From: Intestinibacter bartlettii
GTDB taxonomy: Bacteria > Bacillota > Clostridia > Peptostreptococcales > Peptostreptococcaceae
Assembly: GCF_018917435.1 (NCBI RefSeq)
Contig: NZ_JAHLOQ010000016.1
Location: 1 to 64,000 of the forward strand
DNA: 64,000 nt
Direction: 5' to 3'
Shown: positions 39,160-52,277 of the stretch, in pieces
Layout of the letters: the number at the start of each line of letters is the position of its first letter
How positions within the stretch are numbered: the first letter of the stretch is position 1
Position numbers and translations under genes: made by a program
Notes under the pieces: model-generated
Databases searched by the model: none
Told to the model about the DNA's origin: nothing
What the model saw: the letters and a program-made list of their open reading frames with translations, nothing else

Positions 39160-40098
39160 ATGAAGATTTTAATTACTGTAAAAATTAGTGATGAACAATT
39201 TGAAAAAATACAAAACTTAGGATATGATGTTGTGCGTATTTCGGAAAGAAAGGTTCAAAACTGTGAAGAAACAGATGATGCGGATATATTAGTTGCTTAT
39301 AATCCTTTTAAAACATTAGATATCGCTAAGATGAAAAATTTAAAATATATAATGTTGACAAGTGTGGGATTTGATCAGTTACCAAAAGAAAAAGTTTTAG
39401 CTCAAAATATCCAAGTAACCAATAATAGAGGGGGATATAGTATTCCAATGGCAGAATGGATAGTTATGTGTATATTAGAAATCTATAAGAGAGCTAAAAT
39501 GTTTTATAAACAACAACAAAATAAAATTTGGCATATGGACTTAGTTTCAATAAGTGAACTTTATGGACAAAGGATAGGATTTTTAGGAACAGGAACAATT
39601 GCAACAGAGGCGGCAAAACGACTTAAAGGATTTGGAGTAGAAATATGGGGACACAATACCAATGGACGCGAGGTAGAACATTTTGATAGATGTTTTAGCA
39701 AAAATGAAATTGATGAAATATTTAAAAATTGTGATGTGGTAGTGAGTACAATGCCTTGCACATCAGAAACAGAAGGAATGCTTAATAAAGACAAATTTTC
39801 ATTAATGAAAGAAGGTTCAAGTTTTATAAATGTCGGAAGAGGAAAACTTGTAAAAGAAGATGACTTGTTAATGTATATAGATAAATTTAAAGGTGTCGCT
39901 TTGGATGTTTTTGAACAAGAGCCACTTAGAAAAGATAGTCCATTATGGGAGGCTGAAAATGTAATTGTAACTCCTCATAATTGTTGGGTATCCGATAAGA
40001 ATCCTGTAAGAGTAGAAGAATTAATGTACTCTAATTTAAAAAAATATAAAGAAGGGAAAAAAGTAGATAATATAGTAAATGTAGAGAAGGGATATTAA
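39160..40098 (+). CDS. D-isomer-specific 2-hydroxyacid dehydrogenase
   Basis: A 312-residue NAD-dependent dehydrogenase. The Rossmann motif is GFLGTGTIATEAA near residue 143. Catalytic Arg is in NVGRGKLV, Glu in ALDVFEQEPL and His in TPHNCW, the usual R-E-H set. The substrate is not fixed by sequence; phosphoglycerate, lactate and glyoxylate enzymes share this fold. AAAGGGG precedes the ATG. It stands alone. Confidence 0.9.
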   Translation: MKILITVKISDEQFEKIQNLGYDVVRISERKVQNCEETDDADILVAYNPFKTLDIAKMKNLKYIMLTSVGFDQLPKEKVLAQNIQVTNNRGGYSIPMAEWIVMCILEIYKRAKMFYKQQQNKIWHMDLVSISELYGQRIGFLGTGTIATEAAKRLKGFGVEIWGHNTNGREVEHFDRCFSKNEIDEIFKNCDVVVSTMPCTSETEGMLNKDKFSLMKEGSSFINVGRGKLVKEDDLLMYIDKFKGVALDVFEQEPLRKDSPLWEAENVIVTPHNCWVSDKNPVRVEELMYSNLKKYKEGKKVDNIVNVEKGY

Positions 40099-40285
40099 TA
40101 TCTATAATTTTTAAATGAATATAATTTCTTCTGCGTTATAAAATAATCCATAAATTTGTGATAAGATAGATAATGCTAATTTATATTTAGTTAAATAGGG
40201 TAATCTTATATTATTAATGTAAGATTAGCGTTAAAAAAATAGAATTTAGATAATACTATGATTATATAAAAGTTAAGGAGTTTAA

Positions 40286-42307
<2,022 letters not shown>

Positions 42308-42483
42308 AATTAATCAAAAACGTTCGTTATTGGCTTAATATACTTATATAAAAGTTGATTTTACCTTATAAATGTAGTAAATTAGTCAAAGTAGTGATAG
42401 AATTATTTAGAGAATAAAGTTCTTTAACGGAATTTATGAATTTAATATTCAAGAGAAGTATTTGATTTTAGAAAGGAAAAAAC

Positions 42484-43833
42484 ATGACTAGAATTGATGG
42501 TAGAGAGTTTGATCAAATTAGGGATTTAAAAATAACTAGAAATTATACAAAATATGCAGAGGGGTCTGTATTTATAGAAATGGGTGATACAAAAATATTA
42601 TGTAATGCATCTATAGAGGATAAAGTTCCTCCCTTTCTAAGAAACACAGGAACTGGATGGATAAATGCAGAGTATTCTATGTTACCTAGATCAACTCAAC
42701 AAAGAAAAATAAGAGACGCATCTAGAGGAAAAATAGATGGTAGAAGTCAAGAGATACAAAGATTAATAGGTAGGGCTATTAGATCAGTAGTAGATTTAGA
42801 AAAATTGGGAGAGAGAACTATCTGGATAGATTGCGATGTAATTCAAGCAGATGGTGGTACTAGAACAGCATCAATAACAGGGGCTTTTGTAGCTGTACTA
42901 GATGCTATCAATAAATTACATAAAAATAAAGTAATTAAACATATGCCAGTTAGAAACTTTGTATCAGCTATAAGTGTTGGTATAGTAGATGGAGAGTATT
43001 TACTTGATTTATGTTATGAAGAAGATTCAAAAGCACAAGTAGATATGAACATTATTATGACTGACAAAGGCGAATTTGTTGAATTACAAGGAACAGGGGA
43101 AGAATGTCCTTTCTCGAGAAAGGATTTAGAAAAACTTCTAGAATTAGGAGAAAAAGGTAACAAAATGCTTTTAAAAGCTCAAAGAGAAGCACTAGGAGAA
43201 ATAGCAGATGAAATTCTAGGAGTAGATTATGGCAATGACGTAGTTATAGCTACAGGAAATGCTCATAAATTAGAAGAAATAGGTGACATATTAAAAGACT
43301 TGGATTATAATATATATTCATTGAAAGATGTCGACCTTGGTGGATTAGAAATCGAAGAAAATGGAAAAACATTTGAGCATAATGCTTTAATAAAAGCTAG
43401 AGAAGTCGCAAAAAGAACAAAAATGATAACAATAGCTGATGATTCTGGTCTTGAAGTTGATGCAATAGGTAAAAAGCCAGGTATATATTCTGCTAGATAT
43501 GCAGGAGAAAATGCTACTGATGAGGAAAATAGATCAAAACTATTAAAATCACTAGGAAATACACCTATGAGTCAAAGGGGTGCTAGATTTGTTTGTTGTA
43601 TAGCAGTAGTTTTCCCAGATGGTAAAGAATTCGTTGTTAGAGGAACTTGTGAAGGTACTATCGGATTTGAAGAAAAGGGAAGCAACGGATTTGGATATGA
43701 TAACTTATTTATAGTAGACAAATATAACAAAACATTTGCTGAATTACCAGCAACTATAAAAAATGCTATAAGTCATAGAGCAAATGCACTACAATTAATG
43801 AAAGAAGAATTATCAAGAAGAGTAGGAAGATAA
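42484..43833 (+). CDS. RNase PH / dITP-XTP diphosphatase fusion
   Basis: One 449-residue frame joins two enzymes. Residues 1-245 are RNase PH ([29 protein letters not shown]), a phosphorolytic tRNA 3'-end trimmer. Residues about 253-449 are an RdgB/HAM1-type pyrophosphatase ([35 protein letters not shown]) that removes non-canonical nucleotides. The join is seamless with no stop or frameshift. Such fusions occur in some anaerobes. The next gene, a phosphoesterase, is 24 nt away. Confidence 0.93.
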   Translation: MTRIDGREFDQIRDLKITRNYTKYAEGSVFIEMGDTKILCNASIEDKVPPFLRNTGTGWINAEYSMLPRSTQQRKIRDASRGKIDGRSQEIQRLIGRAIRSVVDLEKLGERTIWIDCDVIQADGGTRTASITGAFVAVLDAINKLHKNKVIKHMPVRNFVSAISVGIVDGEYLLDLCYEEDSKAQVDMNIIMTDKGEFVELQGTGEECPFSRKDLEKLLELGEKGNKMLLKAQREALGEIADEILGVDYGNDVVIATGNAHKLEEIGDILKDLDYNIYSLKDVDLGGLEIEENGKTFEHNALIKAREVAKRTKMITIADDSGLEVDAIGKKPGIYSARYAGENATDEENRSKLLKSLGNTPMSQRGARFVCCIAVVFPDGKEFVVRGTCEGTIGFEEKGSNGFGYDNLFIVDKYNKTFAELPATIKNAISHRANALQLMKEELSRRVGR

Positions 43834-43857
43834 CTAATATAAAGGTAGTGAATAATA

Positions 43858-44334
43858 ATGAGAATAGGAATAATTAGTGATACTCATAGATTCACAGCAG
43901 CAATAGACAAAACAATACCATACTTAAAAGATTGTGATTTGATTGTTCATGCGGGAGATAATATAGATGATACGTACTATATAGAAGCTGTTACAGATGT
44001 TCCAGTTGTTGCTGTAAAAGGAAACTGTGATTTTTATTCAGACCCAGGGAAAGACGAAGAGACGTTTATGGCAGAAGACAAAAAAGTTTTTGTTTGCCAT
44101 GGACATAATTATGGAATAAAATATACTCTGTCTGACTTGCAAAAAAGAGCAGCAGATTTAGATATTGATATAGTAATATTCGGCCATTCACATGTACCAT
44201 GTTATGAAGAAAGAGACGGTGTTATATTTATCAATCCAGGAAGTCCATCTTTGCCTAGAGGTGGTTCAAGCAAAGGACTTGGCATACTAGATATAAAAAA
44301 TGGAGAAATTACCTATGAAAGGATAAAAATATAA
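43858..44334 (+). CDS. YfcE/MJ0936-family metallophosphoesterase
   Basis: A 158-residue calcineurin-like phosphoesterase. The metal ligands are in IISDTH, HAGDNID, GNCD, VCHGH and FGHSHVP, in that order, covering the whole fold. The family cleaves phosphodiesters; the natural substrate is unknown. It follows the RNase PH/RdgB fusion closely, behind AAAGGTAGTG, so it is probably cotranscribed. Confidence 0.9.
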   Translation: MRIGIISDTHRFTAAIDKTIPYLKDCDLIVHAGDNIDDTYYIEAVTDVPVVAVKGNCDFYSDPGKDEETFMAEDKKVFVCHGHNYGIKYTLSDLQKRAADLDIDIVIFGHSHVPCYEERDGVIFINPGSPSLPRGGSSKGLGILDIKNGEITYERIKI

Positions 44335-44356
44335 ACCCTCTAATTGTATGGAACAC

Positions 44357-44386
44357 TTGTAAATAAAAAAATGGTTGTGATATAAT
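44357..44386 (+). promoter_or_regulatory. Promoter for tig
   Basis: The -35 TTGTAA (44357-44362) is 18 bp from the -10 TATAAT (44381-44386), with an added TGA before the -10. The gene starts 80 nt downstream. Confidence 0.65.
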
Positions 44387-44466
44387 TAAAGAGTTAGATA
44401 TTTATTAGAATTAAATTTAAAATTATTCTAAAATGATTACATATATATTTAGGAGGATAAAGTTAG

Positions 44467-45750
44467 ATGAAAGCAGAATTAATTAAAAAAGAAGGTAACG
44501 TTGTAAATTTCAAATTAACTATAGACAACGACAAATTTGAAGCTGCTATAAACAAAGCTTACAATAAAAACAAAGGAAGATTTAACATAGCAGGATTCAG
44601 AAAAGGTAAAGCACCTAGAAGTATAATAGAAAACAACTACGGAAAAGGAGTATTCTACGAAGAAGCTATAGATATAGTATTCCCAGAAGTATACCCAAGT
44701 GCATTAGATGAGTTAAATTTAGCTCCAATAGATAGACCAAGCATAGATGTTGAAGAAATAAGCAAAGACAACGGATTAGTATTAGTTGTAGAAGTTGAAG
44801 TTCAACCAGAATTCGAATTAGGTCAATACAAAGGTATAGAAGTAGCTAAAGTTGACTATAATGTAACTGAAGAAGAAGTAGATGCTAAATTAAAAGAATT
44901 ACAAGAAAGAGCTTCTAGATTAGTAGATTCAGATAAAGAAATAGAAAATGGAGATACTGCTAACATAGATTTCGAAGGATTCAAAGATGATGTAGCTTTC
45001 GAAGGTGGAAAAGCAGAAGGACATAACTTAGTTATAGGATCTGGTTCATTCATACCAGGATTCGAAGATCAATTAATAGGTAAAAAAGCAGGAGAAGAAG
45101 TTGACGTTAACGTTACTTTCCCAGCTGACTACCATGCAGAAGAATTAGCTGGAGCTCCAGTTGTATTCAAAGTTAAAATAAATGGAGTAAAAGTTAAAGA
45201 ATTACCAGAATTAAACGATGAATTCGCACAAGATACTACAGAATTCGATACTTTAGCAGAATTAAGAGCTGACGTTAAAGCTAAAGCTGAAGAAGAAGCT
45301 GCTGCAAAAGCTAAAGGTGAAGAAAGAAATGCAGTTGTAGATGCAGTTGTTGCTAATACAGAAATAGAAGTTCCAGAAACTATGGTAAATGCTCAAATAG
45401 ATAACTCAATAATGGAACTTAACTACTCTTTACAATACCAAGGATTCAGCATAGAACAATTATTAGAAATGACTGGTAAATCTATGCAAGAATTAAGAGA
45501 TGAAAAGAAAGAAGATGCTGAAAAATCAGTAAAAGCTTCATTAGTTATAGATGCTATAGCTAAAGCTGAAAACGTAGAAGTAACTGAAGAAGAAGTTCAA
45601 GCAGAGGTTGCTAAAATGGCAGAAGCTTACAACATGACTTTAGATCAAATAAAAGAAGCTTTAAAACCATCTGATTTAGAAGATATAAAAGGTCAATTAA
45701 GAATAAGAAAAACTATAGACTTCTTAGTTGAAAATGCTGTTATAGCATAA
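44467..45750 (+). CDS. tig: Trigger factor
   Basis: Ribosome-bound chaperone and peptidyl-prolyl isomerase, 427 residues. The ribosome-binding signature is GFRKGKAPRSIIE near residues 43-56. The FKBP-type domain covers about 160-245 (NGDTANIDFEGF, GSGSFIPGFEDQLIG). A helical C-terminal arm follows. It heads the tig-clpP-clpX group. AGGAGG precedes the ATG. Confidence 0.97.
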   Translation: MKAELIKKEGNVVNFKLTIDNDKFEAAINKAYNKNKGRFNIAGFRKGKAPRSIIENNYGKGVFYEEAIDIVFPEVYPSALDELNLAPIDRPSIDVEEISKDNGLVLVVEVEVQPEFELGQYKGIEVAKVDYNVTEEEVDAKLKELQERASRLVDSDKEIENGDTANIDFEGFKDDVAFEGGKAEGHNLVIGSGSFIPGFEDQLIGKKAGEEVDVNVTFPADYHAEELAGAPVVFKVKINGVKVKELPELNDEFAQDTTEFDTLAELRADVKAKAEEEAAAKAKGEERNAVVDAVVANTEIEVPETMVNAQIDNSIMELNYSLQYQGFSIEQLLEMTGKSMQELRDEKKEDAEKSVKASLVIDAIAKAENVEVTEEEVQAEVAKMAEAYNMTLDQIKEALKPSDLEDIKGQLRIRKTIDFLVENAVIA

Positions 45751-45767
45751 TAAAAATAAAAAATTTG

Positions 45768-45804
45768 ATTTGTAGTAGTTTTAATAAACTACTACAAATT
45801 TATC
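45768..45804 (+). terminator. Hairpin between tig and clpP
   Basis: A perfect 14-bp stem pairs 45768-45781 with 45786-45799, with loop TAAT. The tail TTAT is short, so it could be a weak terminator or attenuator setting clpP below tig. Confidence 0.6.
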
Positions 45805-45830
45805 CACAAAGAATAGAGGGGGTATGAACT

Positions 45831-46412
45831 ATGGCATTAGTACCTACAGTAGTAGAACAAACAGGTAGGGGAGAAAGAGCCTATGATATATATTCTAGAC
45901 TTTTAAAAGATAGAATTATATTCTTAAGTGATGAAGTAAATGACACTACAGCTAGTTTAGTAGTAGCACAGTTATTATTTTTAGAGGCTGAAGATCCAGA
46001 TAAAGATATACATTTATATATAAATTCTCCAGGTGGAAGTGTAACAGCTGGTATGGCTATATATGATACTATGCAATATATAAAACCAGATGTTAGCACT
46101 ATATGCATAGGTATGGCTGCTTCAATGGGTGCATTCTTATTAAATGCAGGGGCAAAAGGAAAAAGATTTGCACTACCAAACAGCGAAATAATGATACACC
46201 AACCTTTAGGTGGAGCAAAAGGTCAAGCTACAGACATAGAAATTCATGCAAAATGGATTCTAAAAATAAGAGAAAGATTAAATCAAATACTTTCTGAAAG
46301 AACTGGGCAACCAATAGAAAAGATACAAGAAGATACAGAACGTGACAACTTTATGAGTGCTCAAGAAGCAAAAGAATACGGTCTAATCGATGAAGTAATA
46401 GAAAAGAAGTAA
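45831..46412 (+). CDS. clpP: ATP-dependent Clp protease proteolytic subunit
   Basis: Serine protease barrel that degrades proteins fed by ClpX. It has 193 residues. The catalytic triad is S98 (GMAASMGAF), H123 (MIHQPLGG) and D172 (RDNF). The N-terminal loop starts [20 protein letters not shown], as is typical. AGAGGGGG precedes the ATG. clpX follows after 38 nt, so the protease and its unfoldase are made together. Confidence 0.97.
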   Translation: MALVPTVVEQTGRGERAYDIYSRLLKDRIIFLSDEVNDTTASLVVAQLLFLEAEDPDKDIHLYINSPGGSVTAGMAIYDTMQYIKPDVSTICIGMAASMGAFLLNAGAKGKRFALPNSEIMIHQPLGGAKGQATDIEIHAKWILKIRERLNQILSERTGQPIEKIQEDTERDNFMSAQEAKEYGLIDEVIEKK

Positions 46413-46450
46413 TTGAAAAAAGAGCGTAGTTTTAGGAAGAGGTGCTTAAA

Positions 46451-47698
46451 ATGTCAAAATATGAAGATAAAAGACAATTAAAATGTTCATTCTGTGGAAA
46501 GACTCAAGATCAAGTTAGAAGATTAATTGCAGGGCCAAACGTTTATATTTGTGATGAATGTGTTGAGCTTTGTGATGAAATAATACAAGAAGAGATGGAA
46601 GAAACTGTAGAAGAGGATACTCTATCTCTACCAAAACCTAAAGAAATGATGGAAATCTTAAATGATTATGTCATAGGTCAAGAAAGAGCTAAAAAGATAT
46701 TATCAGTAGCTGTATACAATCACTATAAGAGAATATACAGTAAAAAATCGACTTCTAAAGATATAGAAATCCAAAAAAGTAATATACTTTTACTAGGACC
46801 AACTGGTTCAGGTAAAACTTTATTAGCTCAAACATTAGCAAAAACATTAAATGTTCCATTTGCTATGGCTGATGCTACATCTTTAACAGAAGCTGGTTAT
46901 GTTGGAGAAGATGTTGAAAATATCTTATTAAAACTTATCCAAGCTGCTGACTTTGATATAGAAAAAGCAGAAAGAGGCATAATCTATATAGATGAAATTG
47001 ATAAAATAGCAAGAAAATCAGAAAACCCATCTATCACTAGAGATGTTAGTGGTGAAGGTGTTCAACAAGCATTATTAAAAATACTTGAAGGAACAGTTGC
47101 AAATGTTCCACCACAAGGTGGAAGAAAGCATCCTCATCAAGAATTTCTTAAAATAGATACAACAAATGTATTATTTATACTAGGTGGAGCCTTTGATGGA
47201 ATAGAAAAAATAATTCAAAGACGTGGAGAAACTAAAACTCTTGGATTTGGAGCAAAAATAGAAAGTAAAAAGAATGTAGACTTAGGAAAAATATATTCAA
47301 AAGTTTTACCAGAAGATTTACTTAAATTCGGTATAATACCAGAATTTATAGGTAGAATACCTGTTGTTGCAACATTAGAACTACTTGATGAAAACGCGCT
47401 AATGAGAATATTACAAGAGCCGAAAAATGCTTTAGTAAAACAATATAAAAAATTATTAGAGCTTGACAATGTAGAGTTAGAGTTTGAAGACGAAGCGTTG
47501 AGAGCTATTGCTAAAAAAGCTATCGAAAGAAATACAGGTGCAAGAGGACTTAGAAGTATCGTTGAAAGTGTTATGATGGAAAGTATGTATGAAGTTCCGT
47601 CTAGAGATGATATTAAAAAGGTAATCGTTACTAAGAAAGCTGTAGAAGGAGATAGCGAACCAGTAATGGTGCTTAAAAATCAAGAAGAAAGTGCATAG
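46451..47698 (+). CDS. clpX: ATP-dependent unfoldase ClpX
   Basis: AAA+ partner of ClpP, 415 residues. The N-terminal zinc domain has C12, C15 and C34, C37 ([17 protein letters not shown]). Walker A is [13 protein letters not shown] near residue 117, and Walker B is [11 protein letters not shown]. An [18 protein letters not shown] stretch and the [12 protein letters not shown] region fit ClpX. I choose ATG 46451; a GTG nine bases upstream overlaps the ribosome binding site. Confidence 0.97.
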   Translation: MSKYEDKRQLKCSFCGKTQDQVRRLIAGPNVYICDECVELCDEIIQEEMEETVEEDTLSLPKPKEMMEILNDYVIGQERAKKILSVAVYNHYKRIYSKKSTSKDIEIQKSNILLLGPTGSGKTLLAQTLAKTLNVPFAMADATSLTEAGYVGEDVENILLKLIQAADFDIEKAERGIIYIDEIDKIARKSENPSITRDVSGEGVQQALLKILEGTVANVPPQGGRKHPHQEFLKIDTTNVLFILGGAFDGIEKIIQRRGETKTLGFGAKIESKKNVDLGKIYSKVLPEDLLKFGIIPEFIGRIPVVATLELLDENALMRILQEPKNALVKQYKKLLELDNVELEFEDEALRAIAKKAIERNTGARGLRSIVESVMMESMYEVPSRDDIKKVIVTKKAVEGDSEPVMVLKNQEESA

Positions 47699-47742
47699 AG
47701 ATTATATATTTTAAAATATATATATGCACATAAATTAGATTT

Positions 47743-47771
47743 AAAAAGGAGCTTGTTTAGCTCCTTTTTTT
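47743..47771 (+). terminator. Terminator after clpX
   Basis: AAAAAGGAGCT (47743-47753) pairs with AGCTCCTTTTT (47759-47769), with a 5-nt loop and T tail. The remaining stretch to lon holds no supported gene. Confidence 0.93.
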
Positions 47772-47998
47772 GAATATTAAATTATTGATGAATACGCTAA
47801 AGTAAGAAAATCAAAAAATAGTAGTATATTTGTATTTATGTTGAAAATTAAACTATGTAAATATATAATATAAAAAGCAATATAAAAATTTCATTAAAAT
47901 ATATTATTAGAAAACGTATATTTAGAGAAATTAGGGTATTGGCTATAGTATTTTTAGTAAGGCAGCAGAATTGTACAAATAATTTAAGGAGTGAAATT

Positions 47999-50356
47999 AT
48001 GGAAAATAAATACACTAAAATAGAACGTAAATTACCATTAATTCCTCTAAGAGGATTAGCAATTTTTCCATATATGATATTAAATTTTGATATAGGTAGA
48101 GAAGTTTCATTAAAAGCTTTAGATGAGGCTATGCTTGATGATGAGTTAATATTCTTAACTTCTCAAAAAGAGGCAGAAGTAGATGAACCTACAGAAGAAG
48201 ATTTCTATCATGTCGGAACAATTTGTAAGGTAAAACAAATGATAAAATTACCTGGAGATACTGTACGTGTTTTAGTAGAAGGTATATCAAGAGGTAAAAT
48301 AAAAGAAGTTAACCAAGATGCAGGATATTTCGAAGTTGTTGTAGATGAAATAATCTATAATGAAGATACAACTCAAAAAGATATAGAAGTAGAAGCTTTA
48401 GTAAGAAATGTTTTAGATTCTTTTGAAGAATATATAAACATAGGAAATAGAGTTTCTCCAGAAATATTAGTATCTTTAGAAGAAATAGAAAATGCAGATA
48501 GATTTGTAGATACTATTGCTTCTAATATATATTTAAAACCAGAACAAAAACAACAAATATTAGAAGAATTTGATATAACAAAAAGATTAGAACTTTTATA
48601 TTCAATTCTTTTAGAAGAAATAGATATATTAAAAATCGAAAAGAAAATAACTCTAAGAGTTAAAAAACAAATGAATAAAGTTCAAAAAGAATATTATTTA
48701 AGAGAACAACTTAGAGCTATACAAAAAGAATTAGGTGATGAAGAAGATATAAATTCTGAAGCAGAAGAATACAGAATGAAACTTAAAAAAATAAAAGCAC
48801 CTAAAGATACAAAAGCTAAAATAAGCAAAGAAATAGATAAATTCTCTAGAATATCACCTGCTTCACCAGATGTATCAGTAAGCAGAAACTATCTAGATAC
48901 TATATTCTCATTACCATGGAATAAAGAAACTAAAGACAAATTAGATATTAAAAAAGCTAAAGAAGTTTTAGATAATGAACACTATGGTATGGAAAAAGTT
49001 AAAGAAAGAATACTAGAATTCTTATCAGTTAGAACTTTATCTAAATCATTAAAAGGACCTATAATATGTTTAGTTGGGCCTCCAGGTGTAGGTAAAACAT
49101 CTATAGCTAGATCAATTGCAGCTTCTATGAATAGAAAATTCGTAAGAATTTCGCTTGGTGGTGTAAGAGATGAAGCTGAGATAAGAGGTCATAGAAGAAC
49201 TTATGTTGCTGCTATACCAGGTAGAATTATAAATGGTGTAAAAGAAGCACAAACTAAAAACCCTGTATTCTTATTAGATGAGATAGATAAAATGGCATCT
49301 GATTATAAAGGTGATGTTGCGTCTGCAATGTTAGAAGTTTTAGACCCAGAACAAAATAAAAACTTTGTAGATCATTACTTAGAAATACCATTTGATTTAT
49401 CTAAAATACTATTTATAACTACAGCAAATAGTTTAAGTACAATACCAGGTCCATTACTTGATAGAATGGAAATAATTGAGTTATCTGGTTATATAGAAGA
49501 AGAAAAATTAAATATAGCTCAAAAATATTTACTTAAAAAACAAATCGAAGAGAATGGTCTTGCAGAAGGATTTGTTAAAATAGATGATGAGACTATGAGA
49601 GATATTATAAATTACTATACTAGAGAAGCTGGTGTCAGAACTCTAGAAAGAACTATCGGCAAAATATGCAGAAAGATAGCTAAAAAATATGTAGAAGACC
49701 CAACTTTAACTGAAGTTGTGGTTAAAAAAGAAGACTTAGAAGAATATCTAGGTAAAGACAAATATACATTTGACTTAGCTGGTGTTAAACCAGAAATTGG
49801 TATGGTTACAGGGCTTGCATGGACAGCTGTTGGTGGAGTAACTTTAAATGTAGAAGTTAATGTTTTGAAAGGTAAAGGACAAGTTGTATTAACTGGTCAA
49901 TTAGGAGATGTAATGAAAGAATCTGCTCAAACAGCAATTTCTTACATCAGATCAATATCAGACAAGTTCAATATACCTGATGATTTCTATCAAACTAAAG
50001 ACATCCATATTCATATTCCAGAAGGCGCAACACCAAAAGATGGACCATCTGCTGGTGTAACAATGGCTACTGCTGTAATTTCAGCATTAACTAAAATACC
50101 TGTAAGATGTGACGTTGCAATGACAGGAGAAATAACTCTAAGAGGTAGAGTATTACCTGTTGGTGGAATAAAAGAAAAATTACTTGCTGCACATAGAGCA
50201 GGAATTAAAAAAGTATTACTTCCAAAAGATTGTGAAGCACAGTTAGACGAAATACCACAAAACGTAAAAGATCAAATGGAATTTGTATTAGTTAAACATT
50301 TAGATGAGGTATTAGAGCATGCTCTAGTAAAAGATGGTGACAGAAATGAAAATTAG
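47999..50356 (+). CDS. lon: ATP-dependent protease Lon
   Basis: A soluble Lon protease of 785 residues. The N-terminal substrate domain begins [16 protein letters not shown]. Walker A is GPPGVGKTS near residue 363, and the catalytic Ser lies in [12 protein letters not shown] near residue 690, with the partner Lys about 45 residues on. I choose ATG 47999 with TAAGGAG upstream; a further upstream in-frame start lacks a site. Its last codons overlap the start of engB by 11 nt, indicating coupled translation. Confidence 0.96.
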   Translation: MENKYTKIERKLPLIPLRGLAIFPYMILNFDIGREVSLKALDEAMLDDELIFLTSQKEAEVDEPTEEDFYHVGTICKVKQMIKLPGDTVRVLVEGISRGKIKEVNQDAGYFEVVVDEIIYNEDTTQKDIEVEALVRNVLDSFEEYINIGNRVSPEILVSLEEIENADRFVDTIASNIYLKPEQKQQILEEFDITKRLELLYSILLEEIDILKIEKKITLRVKKQMNKVQKEYYLREQLRAIQKELGDEEDINSEAEEYRMKLKKIKAPKDTKAKISKEIDKFSRISPASPDVSVSRNYLDTIFSLPWNKETKDKLDIKKAKEVLDNEHYGMEKVKERILEFLSVRTLSKSLKGPIICLVGPPGVGKTSIARSIAASMNRKFVRISLGGVRDEAEIRGHRRTYVAAIPGRIINGVKEAQTKNPVFLLDEIDKMASDYKGDVASAMLEVLDPEQNKNFVDHYLEIPFDLSKILFITTANSLSTIPGPLLDRMEIIELSGYIEEEKLNIAQKYLLKKQIEENGLAEGFVKIDDETMRDIINYYTREAGVRTLERTIGKICRKIAKKYVEDPTLTEVVVKKEDLEEYLGKDKYTFDLAGVKPEIGMVTGLAWTAVGGVTLNVEVNVLKGKGQVVLTGQLGDVMKESAQTAISYIRSISDKFNIPDDFYQTKDIHIHIPEGATPKDGPSAGVTMATAVISALTKIPVRCDVAMTGEITLRGRVLPVGGIKEKLLAAHRAGIKKVLLPKDCEAQLDEIPQNVKDQMEFVLVKHLDEVLEHALVKDGDRNEN

Positions 50357-50957
50357 AAGTACAGAAATAAAAATGAGTGCAACAAAAAGACATCAATATC
50401 CGGCAGAAGGACTACCAGAAATAGCACTAGTTGGTAGATCAAACGTTGGAAAATCTTCTTGTGTAAATGCACTTTTAAATAGAAGAAACTTTGCTAGAAC
50501 TAGTCAGACTCCAGGTAAAACTAGAACTATAAACTTCTATTTAATAAACAACGAATTCTATTTTGTTGACCTTCCAGGATACGGATATGCAAAGGTTGCA
50601 AAATCAGAAAAAGACAAATGGGGAAATATAATGGAAACTTATCTAGGAGATAGAGAAGAATTATGTGCTATTTTCTTATTAGTTGACATTAGACATGAAC
50701 CAACAAATGATGACGTTATGATGTATGAATGGATAAAACACTTTGGATATGAATGTGTTGTAATTGCCACAAAAGCAGATAAAATATCTAGAGGGCAATA
50801 TCAAAAACATATGAGCATAATAAGAAAGAAATTACAATTAGAAAAAGATGAAAAAATAATTCCTATTTCTTCAAGTAAAAAAACTGGAGTAGAAGATGTT
50901 TGGAATGAAATAGTTAGCCAATACAACAAACATGGATATGAAGTAACAGTAGATTAA
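50346..50957 (+). CDS. engB: Ribosome biogenesis GTPase EngB/YsxC
   Basis: GTPase needed for assembly of the large ribosomal subunit, 203 residues. G1 is GRSNVGKSS near residue 28, [10 protein letters not shown] is G3, and ATKADK is G4. I choose ATG 50346, five bases after GGTGA inside the lon end; it overlaps lon by 11 nt. The lon-engB pair is conserved in many Firmicutes. Confidence 0.95.
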   Translation: MKIRSTEIKMSATKRHQYPAEGLPEIALVGRSNVGKSSCVNALLNRRNFARTSQTPGKTRTINFYLINNEFYFVDLPGYGYAKVAKSEKDKWGNIMETYLGDREELCAIFLLVDIRHEPTNDDVMMYEWIKHFGYECVVIATKADKISRGQYQKHMSIIRKKLQLEKDEKIIPISSSKKTGVEDVWNEIVSQYNKHGYEVTVD

Positions 50958-51013
50958 TTTTAATCGAAATTTGTATTTATAAGTTTATTATTGGAAATAT
51001 AATCTTTATACAG

Positions 51014-51076
51014 TGAACCTATTTTGAAATTAGATTGTTTTAAACAATAAAATTTTTGAATAGGTTCATTTTTTTG
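51014..51076 (+). terminator. Terminator after engB
   Basis: TGAACCTATT (51014-51023) pairs with AATAGGTTCA (51059-51068). An inner ATTGTTT hairpin lies at 51034-51048, and seven T follow. Confidence 0.85.
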
Positions 51077-51136
51077 TAACAAAAATCAAACTAAATAAAT
51101 ATCTTAATATAGAATTTTTTTTAGGGGGGGCTGTTT

Positions 51137-52210
51137 ATGACAGGCAAAACAAGAAAGATGTTTCCAGGGGGAAACACTGCAAATGGATTTTATTCATTTT
51201 TTGATTATATAATACCATGTGATGTAAATAGAATTTTCTGCTTAAAAGGTGGTCCAGGGGTTGGAAAGTCATCTTTTATGAAGAAAATGGCCAGAGAATT
51301 TACGAAGATGGGATATGATGTTGAGTTACATTATTGTTCATCAGATCCAAGTTCACTAGATGGAGTAGTTATAAAAGAGTTAAACGTTGTTATGATAGAT
51401 GCAACTGCACCTCATACTGTAGATCCTAAAATACCTGGAGCTGTGGACGAAATTTTAAATTTCGGTGAATTTTGGGATGGAGAAAAAATAGAAGAAAATA
51501 AGGATAAAATTAAATCTTGTAATGCAGATATAAGTGAATGTTTCCAAAGAGCATTTAGATTTTTAAAATCAGCAGAACCTATTTATATGGATATAGAATC
51601 AAAAATTTCAAAATGTATGGACTGGACGAAAGTAAGTAAATTGACTTATGAATTTGTTGAAAAAGTGTTTGAAGGTGTTGAGTTTAGTGGAAAGAAAGCA
51701 TATGTAAGACATTTATTTGGTTCAGCAATAACACCAGTAGGGTATCTAGATTATTCAGATAGTTTATTTGACGGCGTGAAAAATATTTATTATCTACAAG
51801 GTGATATAGGAAGCGGAAAAACTGGATTATTGAAAGCTCTTTATACTAGAGCAGAACAAAAGGGTCTAGATGTTGAGGTATATCATTTCCCACTAGTAGT
51901 TGATAAATTGCAAGCTGTATATATTCCAGCATTAGATTTAGCTGTTACAACAAGTTCAAGATTTAAAGACAAAGAAATAATTGACTTAAATAGTTGCGTT
52001 GATGAAGAAAAATTAAATAAATATACAGATGAAGTAAGATTTGATAAAGATTTAGTAGATTATTTAATGAATAATGCTATTTCTAATTTAAAACGAGCAA
52101 AATTTAACCATGATATAATAGAGGATTATTATATCCCTGCTATGGATTTTGACAAAGTAGAAGCATTAAAAAATGAAATTATCGAAAGAATTTTAAAATA
52201 TAAAAAATAA
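51137..52210 (+). CDS. Double P-loop ATPase, PRK06851-like
   Basis: A 357-residue protein with two NTPase motifs: GGPGVGKSSF near residue 38 and GDIGSGKTGL near residue 222. Each is followed by a similar short segment (VELHYCSSDPSSLDGV; VEVYHFPLVVDKLQAV), so the halves look like an internal duplication. It resembles a family with no known function, found in spore-forming and other Firmicutes. The ribosome binding site is AGGGGGGG. The role is unknown. Confidence 0.8.
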   Translation: MTGKTRKMFPGGNTANGFYSFFDYIIPCDVNRIFCLKGGPGVGKSSFMKKMAREFTKMGYDVELHYCSSDPSSLDGVVIKELNVVMIDATAPHTVDPKIPGAVDEILNFGEFWDGEKIEENKDKIKSCNADISECFQRAFRFLKSAEPIYMDIESKISKCMDWTKVSKLTYEFVEKVFEGVEFSGKKAYVRHLFGSAITPVGYLDYSDSLFDGVKNIYYLQGDIGSGKTGLLKALYTRAEQKGLDVEVYHFPLVVDKLQAVYIPALDLAVTTSSRFKDKEIIDLNSCVDEEKLNKYTDEVRFDKDLVDYLMNNAISNLKRAKFNHDIIEDYYIPAMDFDKVEALKNEIIERILKYKK

Positions 52211-52225
52211 ATAATAACTAAGCTC

Positions 52226-52264
52226 AAAAAAGAAGGAATCTTATATCGAGATTCCTTCTTTTTT
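52226..52264. terminator. Bidirectional terminator, P-loop ATPase gene and pdxT
   Basis: A perfect 16-bp stem pairs 52226-52241 with 52249-52264, with A and T tracts at both ends. It ends both convergent transcripts. Confidence 0.95.
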
Positions 52265-52277
52265 AGTGAATACATGT

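Noticed and set aside
47939-47998. Upstream in-frame start for lon
   Set aside because: The extra 20 residues do not resemble Lon, and TAAGGAG lies right before ATG 47999.
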